Positions 28,048 to 36,887 of a DNA stretch of 64,000 nt are shown here, one piece after another. Under the pieces are notes generated by a model. The model did no database searches. It was not told where the DNA came from and saw nothing but the letters and a program-made list of their open reading frames with translations. The first letter of the stretch is position 1; each line of letters starts with the position of its first letter. The DNA is from Sneathiella chungangensis (GTDB lineage Bacteria; Pseudomonadota; Alphaproteobacteria; Sneathiellales; Sneathiellaceae): contig NZ_WTVA01000003.1 in NCBI RefSeq assembly GCF_009882935.1, positions 346,715 through 410,714 on the forward strand. The letters run 5' to 3'. A program made the translations under genes and the position numbers.

Positions 28048-28806
28048 ATGACGGACCAGAAAATGCATTTCGATTATCTGCTGCGCCTTGGCGATAACAG
28101 CCTGATCCTCGGTCAGCGGCTCGCCGAATGGTGCGGCCATGCGCCGATGCTGGAGGAGGATCTGGCGCTGACCAATATCGGGCTCGACCTGCTGGGGCAG
28201 GCCCGGATGCTGCTCGCTTACGCGGGCGAAGTTGAGGGGAAGGGCCGCGATGAGGACAGGCTCGCCTTTCACCGCGATACCATGGCCTGGCGCAACCTTC
28301 TCCTGCTCGAACAGCCGAACGGCGATTTCGCCCACACCATGGCGCGGCAGCTCTTTTTTGATGCCTTCCAGTATCAGCAATTCGCAGGCCTCTGTTCGTC
28401 CTCCGATGAGCGGCTCGCCGGGATCGCGGCGAAATCCCTCAAGGAAATCACCTATCACCGCCGCCATAGCACCGACTGGGTCATCCGCCTTGGCGATGGC
28501 ACGGAGGAAAGCCATGAGCGGATGCAGCGGGCGGTCGATTCGCTCTGGGGCTATGTCCCGGAAATGTTTGACATGGATGCGGTCGATGACGCGATGGTCG
28601 CGGCCGGTATCGGCGTTGACGTTGCCGCCCTGCGCGGTGAGTGGGACCGCTATATCGACGAGGTCTTCGCCGAGGCAACCCTGTCCCGGCCGGAGGACAG
28701 CTGGTCCGTCCGCGGCAGCCGGGAGGGTAAACATTCCGAGCATCTTGGCTATCTCCTTGCCGAAATGCAGTTCCTGCCGCGCGCCTATCCGGATGCGAAA
28801 TGGTAA
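28048..28806 (+). CDS. paaC: Phenylacetyl-CoA epoxidase subunit PaaC
   Basis: A 252-residue ferritin-like partner of PaaA. Features are L-G-D-N-S-L-I-L-G-Q-R near residues 12-22, N-I-G-L-D-L-L-G-Q-A-R near 47-57 and E-I-T-Y-H near 137. In the family it is structural and lacks a working diiron site. I use the ATG at 28048, with GAGG at suitable spacing, rather than the in-frame GTG at 28036. The stop overlaps paaD by seven bases. Confidence 0.95.
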   Translation: MTDQKMHFDYLLRLGDNSLILGQRLAEWCGHAPMLEEDLALTNIGLDLLGQARMLLAYAGEVEGKGRDEDRLAFHRDTMAWRNLLLLEQPNGDFAHTMARQLFFDAFQYQQFAGLCSSSDERLAGIAAKSLKEITYHRRHSTDWVIRLGDGTEESHERMQRAVDSLWGYVPEMFDMDAVDDAMVAAGIGVDVAALRGEWDRYIDEVFAEATLSRPEDSWSVRGSREGKHSEHLGYLLAEMQFLPRAYPDAKW

Positions 28807-29288
28807 GCCTTGCCGCAAAGGACGATATCGCGAGTATTCTGGCGCTTGTGAAGGATCCGGAAATTCCGGTGCTGAGCGTCGCCGATCTCGGCATCATCCG
28901 CCGGATTGAGACCGGAGAAGACGGCCATCTTACGGTGGTCATCACGCCGACCTATTCCGGCTGCCCGGCAACCGAGGTGATCGAGGCCGACATCGCCAAC
29001 ATGCTGAAACTTCATGGGATTACGGATTTCACCATCAGGACGGAGATTTCCCCCGCCTGGACGACCGACTGGATCACGACGGAGGGCCGCAGGAAACTTG
29101 AGGAATATGGCATCGCGCCGCCCGCCAGTAAAGGCAAGGCGGCGTTGCTCGGGCATGAGGAGGTTATCTGCCCGCAATGCAAATCCCGCAATACGGAGCT
29201 GGTGAGCGAGTTCGGATCGACCGCCTGCAAGGCACAGTATAAATGCCGGGACTGCCTGGAACCCTTCGATTATTTCAAATGCGTGTAG
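28800..29288 (+). CDS. paaD: Phenylacetyl-CoA epoxidase assembly protein PaaD
   Basis: A 162-residue protein with an N-terminal DUF59/MIP18 domain (D-P-E-I-P-V-L-S-V-A-D-L-G near residues 19-31, T-Y-S-G-C-P-A-T near 60) and a C-terminal zinc-ribbon-like region with C-P-Q-C near 123 and C-R-D-C near 151. It is thought to help mature the iron centres of the epoxidase. It overlaps paaC, consistent with coupled expression. Confidence 0.95.
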   Translation: MVSLAAKDDIASILALVKDPEIPVLSVADLGIIRRIETGEDGHLTVVITPTYSGCPATEVIEADIANMLKLHGITDFTIRTEISPAWTTDWITTEGRRKLEEYGIAPPASKGKAALLGHEEVICPQCKSRNTELVSEFGSTACKAQYKCRDCLEPFDYFKCV

Positions 29289-29297
29289 GTTAGACGA

Positions 29298-30368
29298 ATG
29301 ACGAAATTCCATCCCCTCAAAATCAAGGATGTGGTGCGCGAGACGAAAGATGCGGTGTCGATCTCCTTCGACGTGCCGGAGAACTTGAAGACGGCCTACC
29401 GCTTCACGCAGGGGCAGCATCTGACGGTGAAAGAAATCCTCGACGGGGAGGAGGTGCGCCGCTCCTATTCCATCTGCAGCGCGGTCGGCGACCCTGATCT
29501 GCGCATTGCCGTGAAAAAAATCGCCGGCGGGAAGTTCTCGAGCCATGCGAACGAGAATATCCGGCCCGGCGCCGTCATCGAGGTGATGGAGCCGCAGGGG
29601 CGCTTTTTTACCCCGCTTGCGGCGGAGAACGCCAAGCATTATCTCGCCATTGCGGCGGGAAGCGGCATCACGCCGATCATGTCGATCATCAAGACGGTCC
29701 TGAAAACGGAACCGGGGTCGCGGGTGACGCTGGTCTATGGCAATCGGACCGTTTCGGGGATCATTTTTCTCGAGGCGCTTGAGGATCTGAAGAATAGCTA
29801 TCCCGAGCGGCTGAACATCATGCATATCCTGAGCCGGGAGCATCAGGATGTCGAGCTGTTCAACGGCCGCATCGATGCGGAAAAATGCGCGGCGCTATTC
29901 GACACTGTAATTGACGTCGCCACCCTCGACGAGGCGTTTCTCTGCGGTCCCGAGCAGATGATTCATGACGCGTCGGCGGCGCTTGAGGCGCGCGGGCTGG
30001 ACAAGGCCCATATCCATTTCGAGCTGTTCATCACCGATGCCGCGAAAAAGGCCGGCGTCGCACCGCCCATGCCCGAGGAAACCGGGCCGAAGCGCAAGGT
30101 CGGGATTATCCTTCATGGCCGCCGAAGTGAGGTTGAGGTGGCGGAGGACGGCAGTTCCATTCTTGATGTGGCACTGAAGCAGGGGATGGACCTGCCTTAC
30201 GCCTGCAAGGGCGGGGTCTGCTCCACCTGCCGCGCGAAGGTCGTGAGCGGAGAGGTGCGCATGGACCTTAACTACGCGCTTGAGGAGGCCGAGGTCGCGG
30301 AGGGGTTCGTCCTGACCTGCCAGTCACATCCGATGAGTGACGACGTCGTTGTCGACTATGATGCGTGA
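29298..30368 (+). CDS. paaE: Phenylacetyl-CoA epoxidase reductase PaaE
   Basis: A 356-residue electron-transfer subunit. The N-terminal FAD/NADPH reductase part has R-R-S-Y-S-I-C near residues 54-60 and G-S-G-I-T-P-I near 121. The C-terminal plant-type 2Fe-2S domain has C-K-G-G-V-C-S-T-C near residues 303-311 and a fourth cysteine near 340. It passes NADPH electrons to the diiron site of PaaA. It ends the operon; downstream paaF/G/J/Z and the CoA ligase paaK are not in the window. Confidence 0.95.
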   Translation: MTKFHPLKIKDVVRETKDAVSISFDVPENLKTAYRFTQGQHLTVKEILDGEEVRRSYSICSAVGDPDLRIAVKKIAGGKFSSHANENIRPGAVIEVMEPQGRFFTPLAAENAKHYLAIAAGSGITPIMSIIKTVLKTEPGSRVTLVYGNRTVSGIIFLEALEDLKNSYPERLNIMHILSREHQDVELFNGRIDAEKCAALFDTVIDVATLDEAFLCGPEQMIHDASAALEARGLDKAHIHFELFITDAAKKAGVAPPMPEETGPKRKVGIILHGRRSEVEVAEDGSSILDVALKQGMDLPYACKGGVCSTCRAKVVSGEVRMDLNYALEEAEVAEGFVLTCQSHPMSDDVVVDYDA

Positions 30369-30371
30369 GGC

Positions 30372-30704
30372 TCAGTAATTCCGGACGCCCGGTACGCGGC
30401 ATTCATAGGTCGTGTAGTTATCCATCGGGCGGCAGATATGATCCGTCTTGATGACGAGATTGCCCTTGCAGTCGTTGAACGAGACCCAGCGTTCGACCCG
30501 CTCGAGCCCTGAGCCCTGACGCGTATAGACATTGACGGAAAAGGCATCCTTGATCCGCTCCTTCGGGATGGCCAGCTGCGCCATGACCGCGTCGAACTGC
30601 GCCTCGCATCGGTCGGCAAATGCCGCCGTCGGGAGAAGGGCGGTGGCTGTCATGACGGCCATGAGGAGGGCGGGGGTAATAAGGGATTTCGAAAGACGAC
30701 GCAT
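30372..30704 (-). CDS. Small secreted four-cysteine protein, copy 1
   Basis: A 110-residue protein of unrecognised family. Residues 1-30 form a clear Sec signal peptide (positive start, hydrophobic core, A-F-A cleavage). The mature part has cysteines at 33, 79, 91 and 102 and ends E-C-R-V-P-G-V-R-N-Y. It is paralogous to the gene at 30823-31158: both share V-S-F-x-D-C-K-G-N-L, the I-P-x-x-R-I-K segment and the same C-terminus. Two disulfides in the periplasm or outside are likely. Function unknown. It converges with paaE. Confidence 0.75.
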   Translation of the reverse strand: MRRLSKSLITPALLMAVMTATALLPTAAFADRCEAQFDAVMAQLAIPKERIKDAFSVNVYTRQGSGLERVERWVSFNDCKGNLVIKTDHICRPMDNYTTYECRVPGVRNY

Positions 30705-30822
30705 AAGATTCTCCGGTCAATTCGGCAGCGGAAAAACCGATGCCATGGACGCCAACCTAGGGCGTTCATCGGCAAGAGGCCATGATCAGGATCAAAATTC
30801 TTGAATAGGCAGGCAGCGGAGG

Positions 30823-31158
30823 TCAGTAATTCTGGACGCCCGGCACCCGGCATTCATAGGTCGTGTAGATTTCCTGGAGCAGGCAGGCGTTGCTGATGCT
30901 GACGATCAGGTTGCCCTTGCAATCGGTAAAGGAGACCCAGCCTTCGATATGATCGACGCGGCCGCCGCCCTCGCCATTGCCGTCATAGATATTGAGGATT
31001 TCGACATTTTTGATCCGGTCATTCGGGATCGCGAGGCCGGCAATCTCGTTCTCGATTTCCTTCTGGCATCGCCCATTGACCAAATCGGCAAGGGCCACCG
31101 TCGCGAAGAAGAGGGAGGAAAGACAGGCAATTGTCAGCAGGGTGAGGGAACGTCGCAT
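30823..31158 (-). CDS. Small secreted four-cysteine protein, copy 2
   Basis: A 111-residue paralogue of the neighbouring downstream gene. A signal peptide covers residues about 1-24 (ending V-A-L-A). Mature cysteines lie at 31, 80, 92 and 103; the 12- and 11-residue spacings between the last three are identical to copy 1. The start at 31158 is chosen because the protein then begins with a proper signal peptide and CGGAG lies upstream; a longer frame to 31215 adds a non-signal leader. Tandem duplication with diverged middle sections suggests two retained roles. Function unknown. Confidence 0.75.
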   Translation of the reverse strand: MRRSLTLLTIACLSSLFFATVALADLVNGRCQKEIENEIAGLAIPNDRIKNVEILNIYDGNGEGGGRVDHIEGWVSFTDCKGNLIVSISNACLLQEIYTTYECRVPGVQNY

Positions 31159-31245
31159 GGCAAAACTCCGGTTAAGCTCTTTTCCTAGAGCTATGCCGGA
31201 ATTCGGGTGAGACAATAAGGCGCCGGTAATATTTTCGTGTGCGGC

Positions 31246-32793
31246 TCAAAAATCCGTCTTGACCCCGCCTTCGGCAATGCGCTTGTCGATAAACTCGTTC
31301 AACTCCTCCATCCGGGCCGGGTCATGCGCGGGCTCCTCATATTCCGCGAGAATGGCTTTGTAGATGGTGTTGGCCCGCGTCATCGCATCGGGCGAGCCAG
31401 CCTCCACCCAGCTTTCAAAATTCCGCCAGTCCGAGAGAATGGGCGTGTAGAAGGCGGTCTCATAACGTTCCTGCGTATGCTGGGTGCCGAAGAAATGACC
31501 ACCATGCCCGGCCTCCCGCATGGCATCCAGACCGAGGGATTCCGGTGAGGTATCAATGGGTTTCATCATTTCGATCATCATCTGGATCATCTCGACATCC
31601 ATGATCACCTTCTCGAAGCAGGCGCTGAGCCCACCCTCGAGCCAGCCCGCCGCATGCTTGACGAAATTGGCGCCGCCAAGCGCGACAGACCAGAGCGACA
31701 TCTCCGATTCATAGGCTGCCTGCGCATCCGGCGCGTTCGAGGCATTCACGTTCGAGGAGCGGAACGGGATGTTATAGCGCCGGATCAGCTGGCCGCTGGC
31801 GATCGTCGCCTTGGCATATTCGGGGGTGCCGAAGGCGGGGGCGCCGGATTTCATATCGACATTGGAGGTGAAGCCGCCATAGACGACCGGCGCGCCGGGC
31901 CGCACGGTCTGGGCAAGGCTCATCCCGGCGAGGGCTTCCGCATTCTGCTGGGCGAGCGCGCCCGCAAGCGTCACCGGGGCCATCGCGCCCGCAAGGGTGA
32001 AGGGGGTCAGCATCACCACCTGGCCATGGGCCGCCATCTCGATAATCCCTTCCAGCATCGGCTGATCCAGCATCAGGGGGGAGTTGGAATTGACGATGGT
32101 AAAAAGGCTCGGCTGGGTCAGCATCTCGTCCATCGTGATGCCGCGCATGATCCGCGCCATCTCGATCCCGTCAAGGTTCCGCTGCCGCCCGAGGGAGTAG
32201 ATATAGGGGACCTTCTCCGTCAGCGTCGCAAAATCCCGCCCGCATTCCAGATGCCGGATCGAGGCATGGATATCGACCGGTTCCACCGGATAGCCGCCGC
32301 TGGTGCCGAGGATATTGAGGCTCTGGGTCAGTTTCAGGAAGTTGCGGAAATCTATGCGGTTTCCCGTCCGCCGTCCGCCGTCCATATCCATGGCATTGGG
32401 CGTGCTGGCGACCATGGAAAACACGAGGTTGCGTCCGCCAACGGCCAGGTCGCACTCCGGGTTCGGGGCGTGCAACGTGAATTCGGAGGGCGCATGGGAC
32501 ATCGCCTCCATGACGAAATGCCGGTCGAAATAGACGATCTGCTTGTCCTCGTCGACCTTCTGCCCCGCTTTTTTCAGGATCTCGCGGGCGCGCGGCAGGC
32601 GCACCATGATGCCGATATTCTCCAGAATATCCATCGACGCGTTATGGATCGCCTCGACCTGGTCGTCGGAGATGATCTTCATCGGTTCGAAGCTGTTGAC
32701 GACCTTCTGCCGTGGCAGCTGCGTAAAGCTTGCCTTGACCCTGTGTCCACGTCGTGACCGGCGACCGGATGACCGTTCATTTGCTTCTGACAT
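31246..32793 (-). CDS. MttB-family corrinoid methyltransferase, non-pyrrolysine
   Basis: A 515-residue member of the trimethylamine methyltransferase superfamily (TIM barrel). Segments such as N-I-G-I-M-V near residue 60, T-S-G-G-Y-P-V-E-P near 164, and G-G-H-F-F-G-T-Q-H-T near 439 fit the family. The reading frame is continuous with no internal TAG, so it is not a pyrrolysine-type MttB. Non-Pyl members include glycine-betaine methyltransferases, and similar proteins in aerobic alphaproteobacteria lie beside dimethylglycine-dehydrogenase genes, as here. An AAGGAG site precedes the ATG. No corrinoid protein gene is visible nearby, so the methyl acceptor is unclear. Confidence 0.88.
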   Translation of the reverse strand: MSEANERSSGRRSRRGHRVKASFTQLPRQKVVNSFEPMKIISDDQVEAIHNASMDILENIGIMVRLPRAREILKKAGQKVDEDKQIVYFDRHFVMEAMSHAPSEFTLHAPNPECDLAVGGRNLVFSMVASTPNAMDMDGGRRTGNRIDFRNFLKLTQSLNILGTSGGYPVEPVDIHASIRHLECGRDFATLTEKVPYIYSLGRQRNLDGIEMARIMRGITMDEMLTQPSLFTIVNSNSPLMLDQPMLEGIIEMAAHGQVVMLTPFTLAGAMAPVTLAGALAQQNAEALAGMSLAQTVRPGAPVVYGGFTSNVDMKSGAPAFGTPEYAKATIASGQLIRRYNIPFRSSNVNASNAPDAQAAYESEMSLWSVALGGANFVKHAAGWLEGGLSACFEKVIMDVEMIQMMIEMMKPIDTSPESLGLDAMREAGHGGHFFGTQHTQERYETAFYTPILSDWRNFESWVEAGSPDAMTRANTIYKAILAEYEEPAHDPARMEELNEFIDKRIAEGGVKTDF

Positions 32794-32817
32794 GGAAATC
32801 TCCTTTCAGGGGTTGAT

Positions 32818-35235
32818 TCAGTCCCGCATGCGCTTCGCTTGCGGATCGAGCAGGGGGTCGAGTACCATTTTCGCGGGGCGCATCTCGCCGAGGATCTCGA
32901 TCTCGAAATCACCGCCGTCCTCGATCATCTCGGGCGGCGTGAAGCCGAGCGCCACGGATTTCTGTACGTAATGCGCATAGCCGCCGGAGGTGACGAAGCC
33001 GACGACCTTGCCGTCCTTCCAGATCGGCTCGTCGCCATGGACATCGGCATCCAGCGCCTCGACGACAAAGGTGGAAAGCTTGCGTTTTGCCCCCTCCGCC
33101 TTTTCCTTGAGGACAGCCGCCTTTCCGATGAAGTCGGCGGGCTTGTTATAGGCGACGAAACGGTCGAGGCCGGTTTCTTCGGGCGTGTAGTCGGGCTTGA
33201 ACTCGCGGAGCCAGGAGCCGAAGGATTTTTCAAGCCGCAAACTCATCATCGCGCGCATGCCGAACGGGGTGAGGCCGAATTCCTCCCCTGCCTCGGCCAG
33301 CACTTCATAAAGGCCGATCTGCTCATCGGCGGGCACATAGATTTCATAGCCGAGATCGCCCGTATAGGTGACCCGCTGGACAATCGCATCGGAAAGTCCG
33401 ACCCCCATGCGCTTCACCGCCATGAAAGGGAAAGCCTCTGTCGAGACATCCTCATAAGTGACCTTGGCGAGCAGGTCCCGGGCGCGTGGTCCGGCAATCT
33501 GGAACCCGATGCGTTTCAGGCTCACATTCTCGATCTCGACGCCCGTCTCGGGCAGGTGATCCCAGAACCAGCGAAGATGATACCCTTGCGCCCCGAAAGA
33601 CGCGGTGAGCTGGAATTCCTCGTCCGCCAGCCTTGCGATGGTGAAATCGCCGATCAGCTTGCCTTTGGGGCTCAGCATCGGGCTCAGGCTCATGCGGCCG
33701 ACCTTGGGCACGCGCCCGGCCATGATCATATCGATCCAGTCTGCCGCGCCGGGGCCCGTCACCTTATACTTGCCGAAGTTATGGATTTCGGTGATTCCGA
33801 CTTTCTCGCGCACCGCCCGGCATTCGGCGCCGACCGCCTCGAACGCGTTGGAGCGGCGGAAGGACGGTGTCTCGTGGAGCGGTTCGCCCTCCGGCGCGAA
33901 GTAATTGACCGCCTCCATGCCATAAGCCTGCCCGAAAACGGCGCGCTGCGCTTTCCAGATGGGATAGGCGGGCGTTGTCTGGAAGGGGCGCGCGGCGGGT
34001 AATTCCTCATTGGGGTAGGAAATGCTGAAGCGACGCTGGTAATTCTCGGTCACTTTCTTACGCGCGTAAGGGCGGGAGCAATAATCGCCATAGCGCGCCA
34101 CGTCCATGGCGAAGACATCGCGGGTGGGTTCGCCCTCGATCATCCATTCGGCAAGCGTCAGGCCGACGCCGCCGCCCTGGCTGAAGCCCGCCATCACTGC
34201 GCAGGCGGCCCAGTAATTTTTCAGCCCCGGCACCGGCCCGACCAGCGGATTGCCGTCGGGCGCGAAGGTGAAGGGGCCGTTGATCACATTTTTGATGCCG
34301 GCCTTGCCCAGCACCGGGAAGCGATTGAAGGCAAATTCCATGCTGTCCTCAATCCGATCAAGCTTGTTGGGCAGCAGTTCATGCCCGAAGTCGAGCGGCG
34401 TGCCGTTCACGCCCCAGGGATCGCACTCCTGTTCATAAAAGCCGATGACGAGGCCGCGCCCCTCCTGCCGAAGATAGCTTTCCCCCTCCGGGTCCATGAC
34501 ATGGGGATGCTCCCGCCCGAGTTCATAGATTTCCGGAATATCCTCTGTCACCAGATACTGATGCTCCATCGGATGGAGGGGGAGGAAGATGCCGACCATT
34601 TCGCCAAGCTCCCGCGCCCAGAGACCGCCGGCATTCACCACATATTCGGCATGGATCGTGCCGTCTTTTGTGACGACCTGCCAGCTGCCGTCGGTTTGCG
34701 GATTGAGTTCCAGAACCGGATTGCGGAGATAAATCTCGGCGCCGAGCTTGCGCGCGCACATGGCATAGGCATGGGTGGTGCCGGACGGATCGAGATGCCC
34801 GTCGAGTGGATCATAAAGCCCGCCGATGACCCCGTCGATATTGGTGATCGGCGCGAGCTTCTTGATCTCCTCCGGTCCGACCAGATGGGTATCAAGACCC
34901 ATGTAGCGATGCTTGGCGCGCTCGGTTTTCAGGTAATCCATGCGATCCGGCGTGCCCGCAAGCGTCATCCCGCCAACGTGATGCAGGCCGCAGGATTGCC
35001 CGGAGAGTTCCTCCAGCTCCTTGTAAAGCTTGATGGTATAGCCCTGCAGCGCGGCGATATTGGTATCGGAGTTGATGGTATGGAACCCGCCGGCGGCGTG
35101 CCAGGTGGAGCCGGAGGTCAGTTCCGACCGCTCGATCAGCGCGATATCGGTCCAGCCCAGCTTGGCCAGATGATAGAGGACAGAACAGCCGACGACCCCC
35201 CCTCCGATAACGGCGACTTTGACATGGGATTTCAT
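32818..35235 (-). CDS. Dimethylglycine/sarcosine dehydrogenase-like FAD and GcvT protein
   Basis: An 805-residue two-domain flavoprotein. Residues 1-400 are a DAO-type FAD domain with G-G-G-V-V-G at 11-16; histidine 46 in S-T-W-H-A-A-G matches the residue that carries covalent FAD in dimethylglycine dehydrogenase. Residues about 430-800 are a GcvT-type folate domain with F-G-K-Y-K-V-T-G and G-L-D-R-F-V-A-Y-N-K. The family oxidatively removes N-methyl groups and passes the methylene to THF. It lies between a SoxB-like oxidase and an MttB-family protein in the same direction, forming an N-methyl catabolic unit. Exact substrate unknown. Confidence 0.88.
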   Translation of the reverse strand: MKSHVKVAVIGGGVVGCSVLYHLAKLGWTDIALIERSELTSGSTWHAAGGFHTINSDTNIAALQGYTIKLYKELEELSGQSCGLHHVGGMTLAGTPDRMDYLKTERAKHRYMGLDTHLVGPEEIKKLAPITNIDGVIGGLYDPLDGHLDPSGTTHAYAMCARKLGAEIYLRNPVLELNPQTDGSWQVVTKDGTIHAEYVVNAGGLWARELGEMVGIFLPLHPMEHQYLVTEDIPEIYELGREHPHVMDPEGESYLRQEGRGLVIGFYEQECDPWGVNGTPLDFGHELLPNKLDRIEDSMEFAFNRFPVLGKAGIKNVINGPFTFAPDGNPLVGPVPGLKNYWAACAVMAGFSQGGGVGLTLAEWMIEGEPTRDVFAMDVARYGDYCSRPYARKKVTENYQRRFSISYPNEELPAARPFQTTPAYPIWKAQRAVFGQAYGMEAVNYFAPEGEPLHETPSFRRSNAFEAVGAECRAVREKVGITEIHNFGKYKVTGPGAADWIDMIMAGRVPKVGRMSLSPMLSPKGKLIGDFTIARLADEEFQLTASFGAQGYHLRWFWDHLPETGVEIENVSLKRIGFQIAGPRARDLLAKVTYEDVSTEAFPFMAVKRMGVGLSDAIVQRVTYTGDLGYEIYVPADEQIGLYEVLAEAGEEFGLTPFGMRAMMSLRLEKSFGSWLREFKPDYTPEETGLDRFVAYNKPADFIGKAAVLKEKAEGAKRKLSTFVVEALDADVHGDEPIWKDGKVVGFVTSGGYAHYVQKSVALGFTPPEMIEDGGDFEIEILGEMRPAKMVLDPLLDPQAKRMRD

Positions 35236-35265
35236 CTGCTTGCCCTCCCGCTTTGCAATTTTCCC

Positions 35266-36570
35266 TTATCCAAGGACGGTGAAGCTGCTGTCCTTGCTGA
35301 CCTCCCGGTTGCGTGAAAACGTGCCCATGGAAAGATCGTAATCAATATTCTCCAGATGGAAATGCACCGGATCCTTGTCGTGATCGCGGCCCGCCTCGCA
35401 TTCGCGGATCAGTTTTTCCATCATCCGCCCGGCAACCGGCGCATTCTTGAACTGGTTGCCGCTGGTGCCGATGGCGAGGTAATATCCCCCCAGGCTCGAC
35501 TTGTCGTAGATCGGCACCCAGTCCTTGGTCACGTCATAGAGCGCGACGACGCCTTTTGTCTTCCGTGGTATCCCCAGCGCCGGAAAACGCTGCGCAAGAC
35601 GCAGGACCTGCGCGTTCCACTGCTCGGTGAAATCCTCGTTGAAATTGTCCGGATCGACCCATTCCTGCGTGTCGCATTTCGGATCTTCCGAGCCGATCAG
35701 GATATGGTTGCCAAGCTCCGGCCGACAGTAAATCCCGGCATCGCTGTCCGACAGCACCACGCCGTCATTCTCGTAATTGAAATCTGCAGGCGAGGGGACA
35801 TGGGCAACCTCGTGACGGAGCGCCCGCGTCGTCATTTTCATCTCGCCAAGGATGCCTGCCATCTCGTTGACCTTGGAGGAATGCGGGCCCGCCACATTGA
35901 CGACGACGGGGGCGTCGATCTCGGTGCCGTCCTTCAGGGTGACGCCGATAACGCGGCCATTGCTTTTACGGATATCGACAACCTCGGCATTGAACTTGAA
36001 GGTTGCGCCATGGGCTTCCGCCGCGCGCTGCGCATTATGGGCGGCGAGCTGCGGATCGCTGACATAGCCGCCGCGCGGGAAAAAGACGCCGCCGGGGACG
36101 CTGTCGCCGGTCGGCTCGCCGAAGCCCGGATCCTCCGGCCGTTTGACCGGCGCGAACTGATGGGTATCGATGATCGGCAGACGCGCGCGCATCTGTTCCG
36201 GCGTCAGATGCTCATAGGGGCAGCCAATCTGGTCCATGAGGGTGCAGATCTTGCGCATATAGTCGTTATGCGGCGTCTTGACGATCAGCGCGCCGGTGTC
36301 GTGATACTTGATCAGGCCCTTTTCATCGGCGACGCCGACATAATCCTGCCAGTTTTTCCAGTAGAACCAGCCCTCATAGGCGAGCGCGCAGGTATCCAGC
36401 GCGGAATAATAGGTGCGGATAATGGCGCAGGACGCCGCTGTCGATCCGTAGCCGGAGGCGGGCAGGCGATCCAGCGACAGGGTCTTGCGTCCGGCTTTCG
36501 CGAGTTCATAGGCAATGCAGGCCCCGATCACACCCGCGCCGATTATGATGGCGTCATATCGATCGCTCAT
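35266..36570 (-). CDS. FAD-dependent oxidoreductase, SoxB-like amine oxidase
   Basis: A 434-residue DAO-fold oxidoreductase. G-A-G-V-I-G at residues 11-16 binds FAD, and Y-G-S-T-A-A-S lies near 41-47. It differs from the soxB at 301 and has no soxA, soxD or soxG partners, so it probably acts alone or with the adjacent DMGDH-like protein. The start at 36570 is preceded by GGGAGGGAG at good spacing; the longer frame to 36597 includes this ribosome site. It is first in the leftward three-gene unit with the DMGDH-like and MttB-family genes. Confidence 0.85.
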   Translation of the reverse strand: MSDRYDAIIIGAGVIGACIAYELAKAGRKTLSLDRLPASGYGSTAASCAIIRTYYSALDTCALAYEGWFYWKNWQDYVGVADEKGLIKYHDTGALIVKTPHNDYMRKICTLMDQIGCPYEHLTPEQMRARLPIIDTHQFAPVKRPEDPGFGEPTGDSVPGGVFFPRGGYVSDPQLAAHNAQRAAEAHGATFKFNAEVVDIRKSNGRVIGVTLKDGTEIDAPVVVNVAGPHSSKVNEMAGILGEMKMTTRALRHEVAHVPSPADFNYENDGVVLSDSDAGIYCRPELGNHILIGSEDPKCDTQEWVDPDNFNEDFTEQWNAQVLRLAQRFPALGIPRKTKGVVALYDVTKDWVPIYDKSSLGGYYLAIGTSGNQFKNAPVAGRMMEKLIRECEAGRDHDKDPVHFHLENIDYDLSMGTFSRNREVSKDSSFTVLG

Positions 36571-36887
36571 CGGCTTGTCTCCCTCCCTTGCGGACAACAG
36601 TTATTTTCATAACTATTTCACCCGCATCGGAGCCAGCGCAAGTAGAAACTGACCGTTCGGAGGGGATGCGCCAAAAAAAGCGGAAGCGATGTCGTTTTCA
36701 TAAAAAAGCGGGTCGGGCCGATATAAATTGCAAGTCTCGCGAAATCGGAGAAAATAGCCGCGACGACGGTTTCTTGGCGTGGCTGTAGAGAGAGTCGCAA
36801 AAGGAACAGGCGGAAAATACTCCCGCCGGCGGAAAAATCATGGCATAGTTGACATCTGATTGTATGGGTAAAGGGGGGCGGTCCCGA
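36571..36887. other. Intergenic region between SoxB-like gene and bax-like gene
   Basis: This 317-base divergent gap holds the ribosome sites of both flanking genes. It also contains a perfect 10-base palindrome CCGCCGGCGG around 36823-36832 and scattered A-runs. No gene, RNA or convincing promoter pair is seen. Confidence 0.4.

Noticed and set aside
31246-32793. Possible pyrrolysine MttB gene
   Set aside because: The frame is full length without any in-frame TAG, so pyrrolysine decoding is not required.
32839-34002. A 387-codon plus-strand frame opposite the DMGDH-like gene
   Set aside because: It is an antisense shadow, rich in Arg, Asp and His with no motifs.
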